The position numbers and the translations under genes are program-made. 64,000 bases of DNA from GCA-002727735 sp038134525. GTDB lineage: Bacteria; Bacteroidota; Bacteroidia; Flavobacteriales_D; Parvicellaceae. The notes below the pieces were generated by a model that was not told the DNA's origin, made no database searches, and worked only from the letters and a program-made list of their open reading frames with translations. This document shows positions 52,095 to 61,169 of the stretch, in pieces (position 1 is the stretch's first letter; every line of letters begins with the position of its first letter). Location of the stretch: NCBI GenBank assembly GCA_038134525.1, contig JAYPVI010000001.1, positions 62,001 through 126,000 on the forward strand, given 5' to 3'.

Positions 52095-52871
52095 TTATTT
52101 TAAATGATCAGGTATTTTACATACGGGGATGGGTATCATCTTATGCTTATTAGCAGTATGAAAACCTTTATAAATGGATAGTACTTCTGCTTGTCGAGAA
52201 GTCAATTCAGTGTTCGCATTCTTTTCCAAATATTTCATGGCCCACTCCAATTCACTGTAAGATGCGCCTAACTGATCTTCATCACTGCGGTCATCATCCC
52301 AAAGTCCATCAGTAGGAGGTGCATTTTGAATAGATTCTATAATATCAAGGTGTTTAGCTAAGCCAAATACCTCCGTTTTCATTAGGTCGGCTATAGGTGA
52401 AATATCAACACCACCATCTCCATATTTTGTATAGAATCCTACTCCGAAATCTTCTACCTTATTGCCTGTACCAGCAACTAAAAGTTTTTGATTTGAAGCA
52501 AATTGGAAAAGGGTGGCCATCCTAATCCTTGAACGTAAATTAGCTAGGGAAAGATCATCTTGAAATTGTATTGGCAGAGTGGTTCTATAAGCATTAAAGA
52601 CGGGAGTTAAATCAATTTCAATTCCTTTAACATTTTTAAATGTTTTTTCTAGCCAATTGATGTGTTCCTTACTGCGATCAAATTGTTGGGCATTCTGAAG
52701 TATAGGCATATTAATGACTAACGTTTGTTTTGTAGTTTTTGCACAAAGTGTAGAAGTAACGGCCGAATCAACGCCACCAGAAACACCTACCACAAAGCCA
52801 TTTAAGTTTGACGACTCTAGGTAGTTTGATAACCAACTTGTAATGTAAGTTTCTACTTTGCTGAATTCCAT
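52095..52871 (-). CDS. nadE: NH3-dependent NAD synthetase
   Basis: NadE amidates deamido-NAD with ammonia and ATP. The 258-residue protein has the ATP-pyrophosphatase loop VGVSGGVDSAVTSTL, RIRMATLFQFA, GTGNKVEDFGVGFYTKYGDGG and the late PTDGLWDDDRSDEDQLG. It lacks an N-terminal glutaminase domain, hence ammonia dependence. It is followed upstream on the same strand, 39 bases away, by an outer-membrane protein gene; gldB begins the next operon. Confidence 0.94.
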   Translation of the reverse strand: MEFSKVETYITSWLSNYLESSNLNGFVVGVSGGVDSAVTSTLCAKTTKQTLVINMPILQNAQQFDRSKEHINWLEKTFKNVKGIEIDLTPVFNAYRTTLPIQFQDDLSLANLRSRIRMATLFQFASNQKLLVAGTGNKVEDFGVGFYTKYGDGGVDISPIADLMKTEVFGLAKHLDIIESIQNAPPTDGLWDDDRSDEDQLGASYSELEWAMKYLEKNANTELTSRQAEVLSIYKGFHTANKHKMIPIPVCKIPDHLK

Positions 52872-52910
52872 AATTGAAATTACAACATTTAAACGGTAAT
52901 TAATTCTTGT

Positions 52911-53771
52911 TTAAAATAATATTCCAACAGTAATGGAAACCCGACCTGGAATTGATTTTGCTCCCAATGGCTCAAAAACTCCATCGTTAAATGTTCTTAA
53001 ATATTTTTCATTATCCTGCTTAGTAAGCACATTTGTTACAAAGTAATTCCAATTAACTTGAAAAAATAATGATGTTGATCCTGAAAAATTATATTCCGCA
53101 CCCGCACCTAACGACAAACCTGCTCTAAATGGTTGCGTACCTGAACTTAAATCCAAATCTTCAAAAATAGAAAATGCTTCAGACGACATAGGCACCAAGC
53201 TATCATTTAAAGGGATGCTCCTATCTTCAACACTTGCTTTTGTTTTTAAACTCAATAAACCTCCAAACTCACCAAAATAGGTAAAATACCCAATTTCATT
53301 TGTTTTTAATTTAAGTATTAAAGGAATATTTACATAACTAAGATTATACTTTCTATTTAGAAGCTGGAAGATTTCACCATCTGGTGCTGTTGTTTCACTT
53401 TCCCATTCTACAAATTCAAAATCTTTTACAACATAATACGTCTCATCGTGTTGAGGTAATTCATCATCAAAATAATTTAAACCGGCCTTGAAATTTGTTA
53501 AACTAAAGCCCGTTCTAAACGATGTTGTTTTATTTATTTTCATTTCTAGGTTTAATCCCCATCCATAACCAAGACCTAATTCGTGTCTAGAAAATTGTCT
53601 AGTATTTTCAGGCATAAGCCAACCAATTGAAGAAATTCCTTTTATACCAAACCTTAATTTTGACTCTTTTTCATTATTTGTTGTTACAATAGGATCATTA
53701 GATTCCTGTGCTTTTATGGGAATTATTATATGACATAGGAGTAAAATCGAAATAAGAATTAAATTTTTCAT
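52911..53771 (-). CDS. Outer-membrane beta-barrel protein, unknown function
   Basis: The 286-residue product has a signal peptide (LILISILLLCHIIIPIKAQ) and alternating beta strands ending in an aromatic C-terminus (RVSITVGILF), as in PorT/OmpA-like barrels of Bacteroidota. Stretches such as LGLGYGWGLNLEMKINKTTSF and AGLSLGAGAEYNFSGSTSLFF are typical barrel strands. I start at the ATG at 53771 because it begins the signal peptide. The ligand or role is unknown; a link to the adjacent gliding genes is only positional. Confidence 0.8.
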   Translation of the reverse strand: MKNLILISILLLCHIIIPIKAQESNDPIVTTNNEKESKLRFGIKGISSIGWLMPENTRQFSRHELGLGYGWGLNLEMKINKTTSFRTGFSLTNFKAGLNYFDDELPQHDETYYVVKDFEFVEWESETTAPDGEIFQLLNRKYNLSYVNIPLILKLKTNEIGYFTYFGEFGGLLSLKTKASVEDRSIPLNDSLVPMSSEAFSIFEDLDLSSGTQPFRAGLSLGAGAEYNFSGSTSLFFQVNWNYFVTNVLTKQDNEKYLRTFNDGVFEPLGAKSIPGRVSITVGILF

Positions 53772-53811
53772 AGAAAGTATATTTATTAAATCATAAACTT
53801 TAGGCAACAAG

Positions 53812-53833
53812 TTTTACTTTTACAAAAGTAAAA
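53812..53833. promoter_or_regulatory. Perfect inverted repeat abutting the gldB start codon
   Basis: TTTTACTTTT and AAAAGTAAAA form a perfect 10-base inverted repeat around a two-base centre (AC), ending immediately before the gldB ATG at 53834. On the minus strand it includes TACTTTTG (53823-53830), an exact TAnnTTTG element for the divergent barrel gene. It may be an operator shared by both genes, or a weak hairpin at the gldB start. Confidence 0.5.
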
Positions 53834-54859
53834 ATGAAAAGGTTACAATTTATTTTTTTATTGATTGTTTTCTCACTATTAGGATGTGAAGAAACTTATG
53901 AATCTTTCTACTTAAACAATTCGAAACCTGTTGAAGTAGAGTGTATACATCTTCATTCCGTTTTTCTTTCTGGTAATGCTAATCAACTTCACGATACACT
54001 GAAAAATTATCCAGAATTATATGATAATTTTTACACTAAAATGATAAGAGCTGGAGACAAAGACCACCTTTCAGATCCTAATAAAATTGATTCATTTACC
54101 ATCCCAATATTGCAGCATTTTCTGAATGATAGTAGCATGCAGAAAATATTTAAAAATATGGCTTCATCATTTGACGATTTTGAAAAGTATAAAAACAGAA
54201 TTGGCGTAGGAATGGGAAATTATTCTGCATTATTTGATGCTGGGATTACAAAAGCTAAAATAGGAACATTTTATTCCAATTTTAATGCTACTGTATTAGA
54301 AAATGATCATATCATTTGGATAGGTCTTGACATGTATCTTGGGAATGATAACGAAATAGTTAAAATGTTACCACCAAGTACATTTCCAAATTACTATAAA
54401 CAGAAAATGGATGAAAAATACATCATTTCAGATGTGTTTTTTAGTTTTCTTATGACTCATCACTATCAACCAATTGGTGACGAACTACTTGCTCGTATGC
54501 TTTCTTATGGAAAGATAGCCTATCTGATGGATATCATATTACCATTTGAAAATGAAGAAAACAAATTCAGATATTCAGCAGATGAATTAGAATGGTGCAA
54601 AGAAAATGAAGAGTACATTTGGAGATTCATTGTAGACGAAAAATTACTTTATAATACAGAACCTTCATTAGTTGATCCATTTTTTCAAGAAGGTCCTTAC
54701 ACCAAAAGTTTTGGCAGTGACTCACCTTCTACTATTGGCATATGGCTAGGATATGAAATGATTAAAGATTTTGTAGAAAAAAATGAAATAGAAATTAAGG
54801 ACTTGATTAAAGAAAACGATATTCAAAAATTATTAAAACATTATGAGCCCCGAGAATAA
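53834..54859 (+). CDS. gldB: Gliding motility lipoprotein GldB
   Basis: GldB is a lipoprotein required for gliding in Flavobacterium. The 341-residue product has a lipoprotein signal (FIFLLIVFSLLGC) and the family's features, such as IWIGLDMYLGND, MTHHYQPIGDELLARML and PSTIGIWLGYEMIKDFV. The last resembles a zinc-peptidase-like fold but without an obvious HExxH site. gldC overlaps its end by 17 bases, the known gldB-gldC arrangement. Confidence 0.88.
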   Translation: MKRLQFIFLLIVFSLLGCEETYESFYLNNSKPVEVECIHLHSVFLSGNANQLHDTLKNYPELYDNFYTKMIRAGDKDHLSDPNKIDSFTIPILQHFLNDSSMQKIFKNMASSFDDFEKYKNRIGVGMGNYSALFDAGITKAKIGTFYSNFNATVLENDHIIWIGLDMYLGNDNEIVKMLPPSTFPNYYKQKMDEKYIISDVFFSFLMTHHYQPIGDELLARMLSYGKIAYLMDIILPFENEENKFRYSADELEWCKENEEYIWRFIVDEKLLYNTEPSLVDPFFQEGPYTKSFGSDSPSTIGIWLGYEMIKDFVEKNEIEIKDLIKENDIQKLLKHYEPRE

Positions 54860-55217
54860 TAAAAAAGAATCACTTACTGTTGAAGTCACCATGGATGAAA
54901 ACATGATTCCAGAGTCAATATATTGGCATTCTAGTCAAGAAAACAATAAAGATGAAGAAGCTTCTGCTGCATTAATGTATTTCTGGAATGCCTCAAAAAA
55001 GGAAACGTTCAACCTTGACCTTTGGACAAAAAAAATGTCTATTGAAGAAATGAACATGATGATTTTTCAGTCATTTATGACCATTGCAAATACATATGAA
55101 AGGGCTACATCTGAGGATCAGTTAGCTAATGCCATGCGCGACTTTGCAGAATTTTTTGGTGAAAAGACAAAAATTTTGCCTAAGAGCGGGAAATTTGAGG
55201 GAGATGGGAAAGGATAA
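54843..55217 (+). CDS. gldC: Gliding motility protein GldC
   Basis: GldC is a small protein that supports gliding in Flavobacterium and is encoded with gldB. The 124-residue product shows the family pattern: VTMDENMIPESIYWHS, then FNLDLWTKKMSIEEMNMMIF and ERATSEDQLANAMRDFAEFF. No signal peptide is seen, so it is probably cytoplasmic. The trmB gene starts 14 bases before its end. Confidence 0.9.
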   Translation: MSPENNKKESLTVEVTMDENMIPESIYWHSSQENNKDEEASAALMYFWNASKKETFNLDLWTKKMSIEEMNMMIFQSFMTIANTYERATSEDQLANAMRDFAEFFGEKTKILPKSGKFEGDGKG

Positions 55218-55878
55218 ACTGAAAAGGTTTAACGAAAATAAAACTTTTCAAAATCTATTTCAGCCTACACTTCATTACAATTCAGAACAATCAGAATTAA
55301 AAGGAAATTGGACCAAAGAATTCCAAAATGACAACAACATTGTACTTGAATTGGGTTGTGGAAGAGGAGAATACACCACAAACCTAGCAACAAAAATTCC
55401 TCAATTAAATTATGTTGGAATCGACATTAAAGGAGCTAGACTATGGAGGGGAGCTAAAACCGCAATAGAACACAACTTAACAAATGTTCGATTTCTAAGA
55501 ACTAAGATAGATTTTATAACTAAATTTTTTGAACCAAATGAAGTAGCTGAAATTTGGTTAACTTTTTCAGATCCCCAACCTAAAAAACCTAGAAAAAGAT
55601 TAACATCTCCTTTATTCATAGAACGCTACAAAAAAATACTTCATCAGAATGGAGTGATCCATCTTAAAACAGATAGCAAACTACTTTACGAATACACTCT
55701 AGAACAAATTCAATTACATCGTTACAAGATTCTGCACAACATAAAAAATATAGATGATCCTAAAGAAAAGATGGATGAAAACTTAAAAGAAATTTTATCA
55801 TTCAGAACCTTTTACGAAGAAAAATGGTTAAAAGATGGCATTAAAATAAAGTATCTTTCTTTTTCATTAAATACATGA
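55204..55878 (+). CDS. trmB: tRNA (guanine-46-N7)-methyltransferase
   Basis: TrmB methylates G46 in the variable loop of tRNAs. The 224-residue product has the SAM-binding VLELGCGRGEYTTNLA, YVGIDIKGARLWRGAK, and the signature LTFSDPQPKKPRKRL. I start at the ATG at 55204, inside the gldC end, because the open frame further upstream translates gldC in another phase and shows no similarity. Confidence 0.94.
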   Translation: MGKDKLKRFNENKTFQNLFQPTLHYNSEQSELKGNWTKEFQNDNNIVLELGCGRGEYTTNLATKIPQLNYVGIDIKGARLWRGAKTAIEHNLTNVRFLRTKIDFITKFFEPNEVAEIWLTFSDPQPKKPRKRLTSPLFIERYKKILHQNGVIHLKTDSKLLYEYTLEQIQLHRYKILHNIKNIDDPKEKMDENLKEILSFRTFYEEKWLKDGIKIKYLSFSLNT

Positions 55879-55914
55879 TTGTCACCATTTAAATAAAATC
55901 AGTAAATTCATTAA

Positions 55915-56730
55915 ATGAAAAAAAATGTGATAATTCTTTTAATAGTAATAGGATTTGTTCAAGAGGGAAGTAGTCAATTAACCGAATCTGCAGGGCCAAA
56001 TAGTACTGCTCTGGCAGGACTTAATGCAAATAATGTTGATGTTTGGTCAATCAACTATAATATAGGACAACTTCAAAATCTAAACTCAAGCACCATAGCT
56101 GTTAGTTTTAATCAACCTTTTATGTTAAGTGATTTTTCAACAGCAAATTTGGTGACAGCCATTAAATCTAAAAACGGGGTTTTTGGACTCAACTATTCCA
56201 ATTTTGGAAATGAATATTTCCAAATTAACTCTGCAGGAATTGGTTATTCCATGAAGCTTGGTGAAAATTTAACAAGTGGAATTAAATTTAATTACCATCA
56301 TATAAATGCAGGTGAATTTTATAATTCTAAATCCATTCTTTCTGCAGATATTGGTTTTGCCGCAAATTTAACAAATGAATTACATATTGGATTTTCATTA
56401 CTTAACCCGACATTTTCAAAAGTAGACGATTATGCAAATGAGAGAATTCCTACTGTTTTACAATTTGCTGCTGGTTATCATTTTTCTCCTGAACTGAGTT
56501 TGCAAGCTGGAGTTAAAAAAGATATGCTTTACCCTTTATCTTTTTTAACGGGAATTCAATATAGTCCTAATAATAAGGTCTGTTTTAGAGGAGGTATCGG
56601 TACTAATCCTTCTTTAGCATCATTAGGAATAAATGTTCAAATAAACCAGTTAAAATTAATTTTTGCCACTCAAATTCATCAAATTCTTGGTTGGAGTCCT
56701 GACTTTGGAATTGCATATCAATTCAATTAA
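55915..56730 (+). CDS. Outer-membrane beta-barrel protein, PorV/PorQ-like, uncertain
   Basis: The 271-residue product has a signal peptide (NVIILLIVIGFVQEGSSQ) followed by SAGPNSTALAGLNANNVDVWSI-type sequence (here AGPNSTALAGLNANN), which resembles the N-termini of FadL/PorV-like barrels of Bacteroidota, with strands such as SKNGVFGLNYSNFGNEYF. It ends in an aromatic strand (FGIAYQFN). The function is unknown. It is followed two bases later by a second outer-membrane protein gene and may form a unit with it. Confidence 0.72.
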   Translation: MKKNVIILLIVIGFVQEGSSQLTESAGPNSTALAGLNANNVDVWSINYNIGQLQNLNSSTIAVSFNQPFMLSDFSTANLVTAIKSKNGVFGLNYSNFGNEYFQINSAGIGYSMKLGENLTSGIKFNYHHINAGEFYNSKSILSADIGFAANLTNELHIGFSLLNPTFSKVDDYANERIPTVLQFAAGYHFSPELSLQAGVKKDMLYPLSFLTGIQYSPNNKVCFRGGIGTNPSLASLGINVQINQLKLIFATQIHQILGWSPDFGIAYQFN

Positions 56731-56732
56731 AA

Positions 56733-58904
56733 TTGAAAAAACAAATTATATATTTTATTGGTTTTATTGTACCGATTTTCTCCATTTCTCAAACCGATTC
56801 AACAAAAGGATATCAATATAAATTAGGTCTTCAAACCCATGTTTCTGCTAGGGAGATGAAAAAACAATATATTCTCGAACAAAGGATTGAAAGTATTGCT
56901 GAAAATAATGAAAACGAAGATATTGACTTTACGACTCTTTTTGACCAATTAAGTCATTATTACGAACACCCCATCAATTTAAATAAAAAAAATATCAAAT
57001 ACGACTTAAAACAACTTCACTTACTTAGTGATTTTCAGATTATTGATATCATAAAACATATTCAAAGACATGGTAAACTCCTTACCCTTTACGAACTACA
57101 AACCATAAATAGTATTACACCTACGGATATAAGAAAAATAATTCCGTTTATTGATGTTAGTGATGAGATTGATGCCACACACTTAACATTATCAGAAATG
57201 CTTAATAGAGGGAAAAATGATCTTTTCCTGAGATACTCTAGAGTAGTAAATAAAGTAGAAGGACAACAAGAAATTTCGGACAGTAATTGGCTAAGTTCGC
57301 CTAATTCAAAACAAGTTGGATCACCAGATAATTTATATTTAAGATATAGATTCAAATTCCAAAATCACCTAAGTATCGGATTTACAGCGGAGAAAGATGC
57401 AGGTGAATCTTTTTTACCAAATAAAAAAGTTAATGATCTATTCAATCAGCAAACTACAGCTGGTTTTGATTTCTACTCTGCTCATTTTTATTTAAGAGAA
57501 GTTGGTAAAATCAAAGGCTTAGCGATTGGTGACTTCCATATTCAACTAGGACAAGGCCTTACATTTTGGTCTGGCTTAGCTGCAGGTAAAACTTCAAATC
57601 CCATGGCTATAAAAAGAAATCCTATGGGTATAAGACCCTACGCATCATTGGATGAGAATTTATTTATGCGTGGTGCAGCAATAGCGATGAATTTTAAAAA
57701 GCTACATATTCTTGCATTTGGTTCCAAAAAAAGAATAGATGCTAATATTAGTAGTGACTCTTTATCAAGTGATGGGGATTTAACAATTAGTAGTTTTCAA
57801 GCTTCTGGTTTGCACACCACTGTTGGCGAACTACAAGATAAAGATGCTTTAGAAGAAAATATTGGAGGAGCAGAAGTAGCGTATAAAAATGATTTTTTGA
57901 CTATAGGCGGTATCAGTACCATCTTCTATTATCGTGGAGAGATTAATCGTGATTTATCTATGTATAGTCAATTTCAGTTTAACAACAATATTAACTGGGT
58001 CAACGGAGCTCACTATAGTTTTATCAAAAGAAACATTAACTTATTTGGTGAAGTTAGTAGAAGCTTAAATGGAGGAAATGCTCAATTACATGGATTACTT
58101 GCATCATTACATCCTAATCTAGCATTTTCAGTCTTATATCGAAATTATGACAGAGATTTTCAAGGTAATTTTTCAACTGCAATTTCTGAAAACAGCACAA
58201 CTATAAATGAAGAAGGACTTTATGCTGGATTACAGTTCAAAATAAATAATCATTGGGAAATTTCTTCTTATTTCGATCAATTTAAATTTCCTTGGATGAA
58301 ATACCAAGTAGATAAACCCAATACAACTGGGATAGATGGATTTTTACAATTGGTTTACCACCCATCAAAAAAACTAGATATTTATGGGAGAATTAGACAT
58401 AGAAACAGGCCATACAATAACATTAATAATGATGTAGAATTAAATGAAGTAGGCATAGCTGATCAATGGAATTACAGAGTAAATTTCAATGTTTTAATTA
58501 CAGAATCGTTACGTCTTCGAAGCAGAATTGAGTATATGACATATGAAAGAGGTGGAGCCTCCCCTGAAGATGGATTATTAATTGCACAAGATTTTATATA
58601 TAAGCCTAAAGAAAGTAAATTATCTTTCAATGCTAGATTTGCTTTATTTGATACGGATTCTTACAACTCTAGAATTTATAGTTTTGAAAATGACGTATTG
58701 TATTATTTTAGAATTCCAGCTTATTACTATCAAGGCGCAAGATCTTATTTAACATTGAGATATCAATTTAAAAAAGGAATAGATCTTTGGCTAAGATACG
58801 GAAATTGGTTCTACACAAATCGATCTAGCATTGGATCAGGATACAATCAAATTAATGATTTTTCAAAATCTGATTTTAGGGCTCAGCTTCGTTTTCAATT
58901 CTAA
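56733..58904 (+). CDS. Helix-hairpin-helix plus outer-membrane barrel protein, unknown function
   Basis: The 723-residue product has a signal peptide (IIYFIGFIVPIFSISQ). Next is a region of about 100 residues with helix-hairpin-helix-like repeats (LKQLHLLSDFQIIDIIKHI, LLTLYELQTINSITPTDI), and then a long beta-rich part that ends in a barrel-type strand (DFRAQLRFQF). HhH motifs usually bind DNA in ComEA-like proteins, so their presence in an outer-membrane barrel is striking, but DNA uptake is only a conjecture. The start is TTG at 56733. Confidence 0.75.
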   Translation: MKKQIIYFIGFIVPIFSISQTDSTKGYQYKLGLQTHVSAREMKKQYILEQRIESIAENNENEDIDFTTLFDQLSHYYEHPINLNKKNIKYDLKQLHLLSDFQIIDIIKHIQRHGKLLTLYELQTINSITPTDIRKIIPFIDVSDEIDATHLTLSEMLNRGKNDLFLRYSRVVNKVEGQQEISDSNWLSSPNSKQVGSPDNLYLRYRFKFQNHLSIGFTAEKDAGESFLPNKKVNDLFNQQTTAGFDFYSAHFYLREVGKIKGLAIGDFHIQLGQGLTFWSGLAAGKTSNPMAIKRNPMGIRPYASLDENLFMRGAAIAMNFKKLHILAFGSKKRIDANISSDSLSSDGDLTISSFQASGLHTTVGELQDKDALEENIGGAEVAYKNDFLTIGGISTIFYYRGEINRDLSMYSQFQFNNNINWVNGAHYSFIKRNINLFGEVSRSLNGGNAQLHGLLASLHPNLAFSVLYRNYDRDFQGNFSTAISENSTTINEEGLYAGLQFKINNHWEISSYFDQFKFPWMKYQVDKPNTTGIDGFLQLVYHPSKKLDIYGRIRHRNRPYNNINNDVELNEVGIADQWNYRVNFNVLITESLRLRSRIEYMTYERGGASPEDGLLIAQDFIYKPKESKLSFNARFALFDTDSYNSRIYSFENDVLYYFRIPAYYYQGARSYLTLRYQFKKGIDLWLRYGNWFYTNRSSIGSGYNQINDFSKSDFRAQLRFQF

Positions 58905-58905
58905 T

Positions 58906-61131
58906 CTAGAATTGATCAATAATAGCATTAAAAGTTGGACTTGGTCTCATTGCTTTAGAAGCCATCTCATCATTAGGAAAATAATATCCACCCACATCTT
59001 GTGGATTTCCTTGGGCATCTACTAGTTCTTTATCAATCTGTTCTGAATTCATATTCAATGCCGAATAAAAAGATTTAAAGATATTCGCCAAATCTTCATT
59101 ATCATTTTGATTAGCTAATGACTCTGCCCAATATAAAGCTAAATAAAAATGACTTCCACGATTATCAATTTTTCCAAGCTTCCTAGCCGGAGACTTGTTT
59201 TCCTCCAATAACTTTTCAGTAGCTTGATCAAGACAAGTGCCAAGAATTTTACATTTTTCATCGTCATACTTTTCTGCAAAATGTTCTAAGGAAACTGCTA
59301 GTGCTAAAAATTCACCTAATGAGTCCCATCTCAAGTATCCCTCTTTTTCAAACTGTTGAACATGCTTTGGAGCAGATCCACCAGCGCCTGTTTCAAATAA
59401 TCCACCACCGTTCATTAATGGGACAATAGATAACATTTTAGCGCTTGTTCCTAATTCAAGTATTGGAAATAAGTCAGTCAAATAATCCCTTAAAACGTTT
59501 CCGGTTACTGAAATGGTATCTAATCCTTGTGCTACTCTTTCTAAAGTATAGTTAGTCGCATCAAATGGGGACTTAATATAAATCTCAAGATTTTCAGTAT
59601 TATGATCCTTTAGATAAGTGCGGACTTTAGCAATGAGCTCCCTATCATGTGCTCTATTTTCATCTAACCAAAAAATGGCAGGGGTAGCAGTTGCGCGAGC
59701 TCGAGTTACAGCTAATTTAACCCAGTCTTGAATAGGTGCATCTTTTACCTGACACATTCTAAAAATATCTCCTTCATTAACCGTTTGAGATAAAAGTACA
59801 TCACCAGATTTACTGACCACCTCAACTGTTCCATTTGCGTTAATTTGGAAAGTTTTATCATGTGATCCATACTCTTCTGCCTTTTGTGCCATTAATCCAA
59901 CATTAGAAACGCTTCCCATTTTAGTAGGGTCAAAAGCTCCATTTAATTTACAAAACTCTATAGTTGCATTATAAACGCCAGAATAACATCTATCTGGAAT
60001 TACGGCAAGGGTATCTTGTAACTCACCATTTTTATTCCACATTTTACCTGAACTTCTGATCATAGCTGGCATAGAGGCATCAATTATAACATCACTTGGC
60101 ACATGTAAATTTGTAATACCTTTATCAGAATCAACCATAGCCAAGTCAGGTAATTCTAAAGAAACAGTATCTAACTCCTTGTAAATTTCATCTCTTAGCT
60201 CCTTTGGCATCCCTTCAATTTTGGAAAATAAATTTCCAGAACCATTATTCACATCTACTCCAGCTTCCTTTAGCTCCTGCCCATATTTTTCAAAAATAGA
60301 AGCATAAAAAACCTCTACACATTTACCAAAAATGATGGGGTCTGAAACTTTCATCATAGTGGCTTTCATGTGTAGTGAAAATAACAAATTTTCTTCCTTT
60401 GCTATTCTTATTTGATCTTTGAAAAAATTCGCTAACTTATCTATTACCAACGTAGCTGTATCTATAACTTCTCCAGAAAGCAAAGAAATATTTTCTTTTA
60501 AGGTAATTTCATCGCCATTTGTATCCTTTAGTATGATATTTACATTAGTATCACTTTGGCAGGTATATGATTTTTCACTACCAAAAAAATCACCATCACT
60601 CATACTAGTTACTACGGTTTTTGAATTAGGAGACCAAGCGCCCATGGAATGAGGATTTTTCTTAGCATAATTTTTTACTGCTTTAGGAGCTCTTCGATCT
60701 GAGTTCCCCTCTCTTAATACAGGATTAACTGCACTACCTTTTATTTTATCGTAAATTTTTTTAATATCCATTTCTTCCGAATTTTTTGGTTCTTCTGGAT
60801 AATTAGGTACTGAATAACCTTTACTTTGTAATTCTTTAATAGCAGCTTTTAATTGTGGGACCGAAGCGCTAATATTAGGTAATTTAATAATATTGGCTTG
60901 ATCTGATTTTGCTAATTCACCTAGATAACTCAAATCATCAGAAACATATTGGTCTTTTCCTAAATATGATGTAAACTGAGATAGTATCCTTGCTGCTAAT
61001 GAAATATCCTTTAAGATTATCTTTACTCCTGCTTGTTTCGAAAAAGCATTAACAATAGGTAAAAAAGAGTACGTTGCAAGGGCTGGAGCCTCATCTGTTT
61101 TTGTGTAACAAATTATTTTATGATCACTCAT
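58906..61131 (-). CDS. icd: NADP-dependent isocitrate dehydrogenase, monomeric type
   Basis: This citric acid cycle enzyme decarboxylates isocitrate to 2-oxoglutarate with NADP. At 741 residues it is the large monomeric form, unrelated in length to the 420-residue dimeric form. Family landmarks include YTKTDEAPALATYSFLPIV at the N-terminus, LPNISASVPQLKAAI, SNRRAPKAVKNYAKKNPH-type sequence (here NSDRRAPKAVKNYAKKNPH), GAGGSAPKHVQQF and DNRGSHFYLALYWAE. It lies 38 bases after the GH25 lysozyme gene. Confidence 0.95.
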   Translation of the reverse strand: MSDHKIICYTKTDEAPALATYSFLPIVNAFSKQAGVKIILKDISLAARILSQFTSYLGKDQYVSDDLSYLGELAKSDQANIIKLPNISASVPQLKAAIKELQSKGYSVPNYPEEPKNSEEMDIKKIYDKIKGSAVNPVLREGNSDRRAPKAVKNYAKKNPHSMGAWSPNSKTVVTSMSDGDFFGSEKSYTCQSDTNVNIILKDTNGDEITLKENISLLSGEVIDTATLVIDKLANFFKDQIRIAKEENLLFSLHMKATMMKVSDPIIFGKCVEVFYASIFEKYGQELKEAGVDVNNGSGNLFSKIEGMPKELRDEIYKELDTVSLELPDLAMVDSDKGITNLHVPSDVIIDASMPAMIRSSGKMWNKNGELQDTLAVIPDRCYSGVYNATIEFCKLNGAFDPTKMGSVSNVGLMAQKAEEYGSHDKTFQINANGTVEVVSKSGDVLLSQTVNEGDIFRMCQVKDAPIQDWVKLAVTRARATATPAIFWLDENRAHDRELIAKVRTYLKDHNTENLEIYIKSPFDATNYTLERVAQGLDTISVTGNVLRDYLTDLFPILELGTSAKMLSIVPLMNGGGLFETGAGGSAPKHVQQFEKEGYLRWDSLGEFLALAVSLEHFAEKYDDEKCKILGTCLDQATEKLLEENKSPARKLGKIDNRGSHFYLALYWAESLANQNDNEDLANIFKSFYSALNMNSEQIDKELVDAQGNPQDVGGYYFPNDEMASKAMRPSPTFNAIIDQF

Positions 61132-61169
61132 AGCTAAAATTTATAATTGACAAAGAAACAATAAAACAT

